Shown: positions 63,999 through 64,000 of the stretch, piece by piece
Numbering within the stretch: the stretch's first letter is position 1
Layout: each line of letters starts with the position of its first letter
DNA from: an uncultured Bacteroides sp.
GTDB lineage: Bacteria; Bacteroidota; Bacteroidia; Bacteroidales; Bacteroidaceae
NCBI GenBank assembly: GCA_902492205.1
Contig: CABUKU010000005.1
Location: 88,573-152,572, forward strand
Direction: 5' to 3'
DNA length: 64,000 bases
Notes under the pieces: model-generated
What the model saw: the letters and a program-made list of their open reading frames with translations, nothing else
Databases searched by the model: none
Told to the model about the DNA's origin: nothing
Position numbers and translations under genes: made by a program

Positions 63999-64000
63999 GA

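Overview
The window comes from a Bacteroides-type gut member of the Bacteroidota. Three things point there: promoters of the TAnnTTTG type, many signal-peptide or lipoprotein glycoside hydrolases, and a hybrid two-component system (HTCS) next to ECF sigma/FecR regulators. Most of it (about 1-55.2 kb) is a large part of a locus for rhamnogalacturonan II (RG-II), the most complex pectin. The hydrolase set matches the families assigned to RG-II breakdown in B. thetaiotaomicron: GH95, GH105, GH140, GH78-GH33, GH141, GH78, GH137-GH2, GH138, GH2 (three), GH127, GH106, GH139, an SGNH esterase and PL1. The family assignments are read from the sequence. The sugar linkages come from what I recall of the characterised homologues. 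No SusC/SusD pair lies in the window, so the import machinery must be outside it, possibly upstream of base 1.

Layout. 1-6959 (+): the end of a GH95 gene, then GH105, GH140 and a GH78-GH33 fusion. 7068-11324 (+): a surface-domain protein and a translationally coupled ECF sigma / FecR anti-sigma / STN-domain protein set that lacks a TonB-receptor barrel. 11375-15411 (+): GH141-GH78. 15501-17174 (+): a secreted protein with three TonB-C-like domains. 17494-27309 (-): GH2, GH138 and GH137-GH2. 27478-30708 (-): LacZ-like GH2. 30833-32980 (-): LruC-domain lipoprotein. 33749-35833 (-): GH127. 35965-45513 (+): GH106, SGNH esterase, GH139, GH2. 45874-50274 (+): HTCS regulator. 50329-55103 (+): PL1 and a DUF4955-type protein. 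55271-56173 (+): a second ECF sigma factor with a shortened anti-sigma. Beyond this are ordinary genes on the minus strand: an M43 metalloprotease lipoprotein, topB and a PutA-type proline catabolic enzyme. The window ends in a candidate structured small RNA and the 3' end of an ISL3/ISAon1-like transposase gene.

The most interesting signal is regulatory. Six transcription units that begin with RG-II enzymes (GH141, GH106, GH127, both minus-strand GH2 units, and PL1) each carry a GTAC-N16/17-CGTCT element (TTAC-N16-CGTTT in the weakest case) 22-40 bases before the start codon. This has the geometry of an ECF sigma promoter (-35 / 16-17 bp / CGTCT) and is absent in front of the regulators themselves. 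It suggests that an ECF sigma factor of the locus co-ordinates the scattered enzyme operons, alongside the HTCS.

A second unexplained structure is a set of arrays of 16-bp palindromes with an exact 22-bp period. One is upstream of the HTCS gene with a CACTGCAGTG core. Two others share a GTTAGTGTACACTAAC core and lie in inverted orientation at about 33.4 and 56.3 kb, flanking the HTCS half of the locus.
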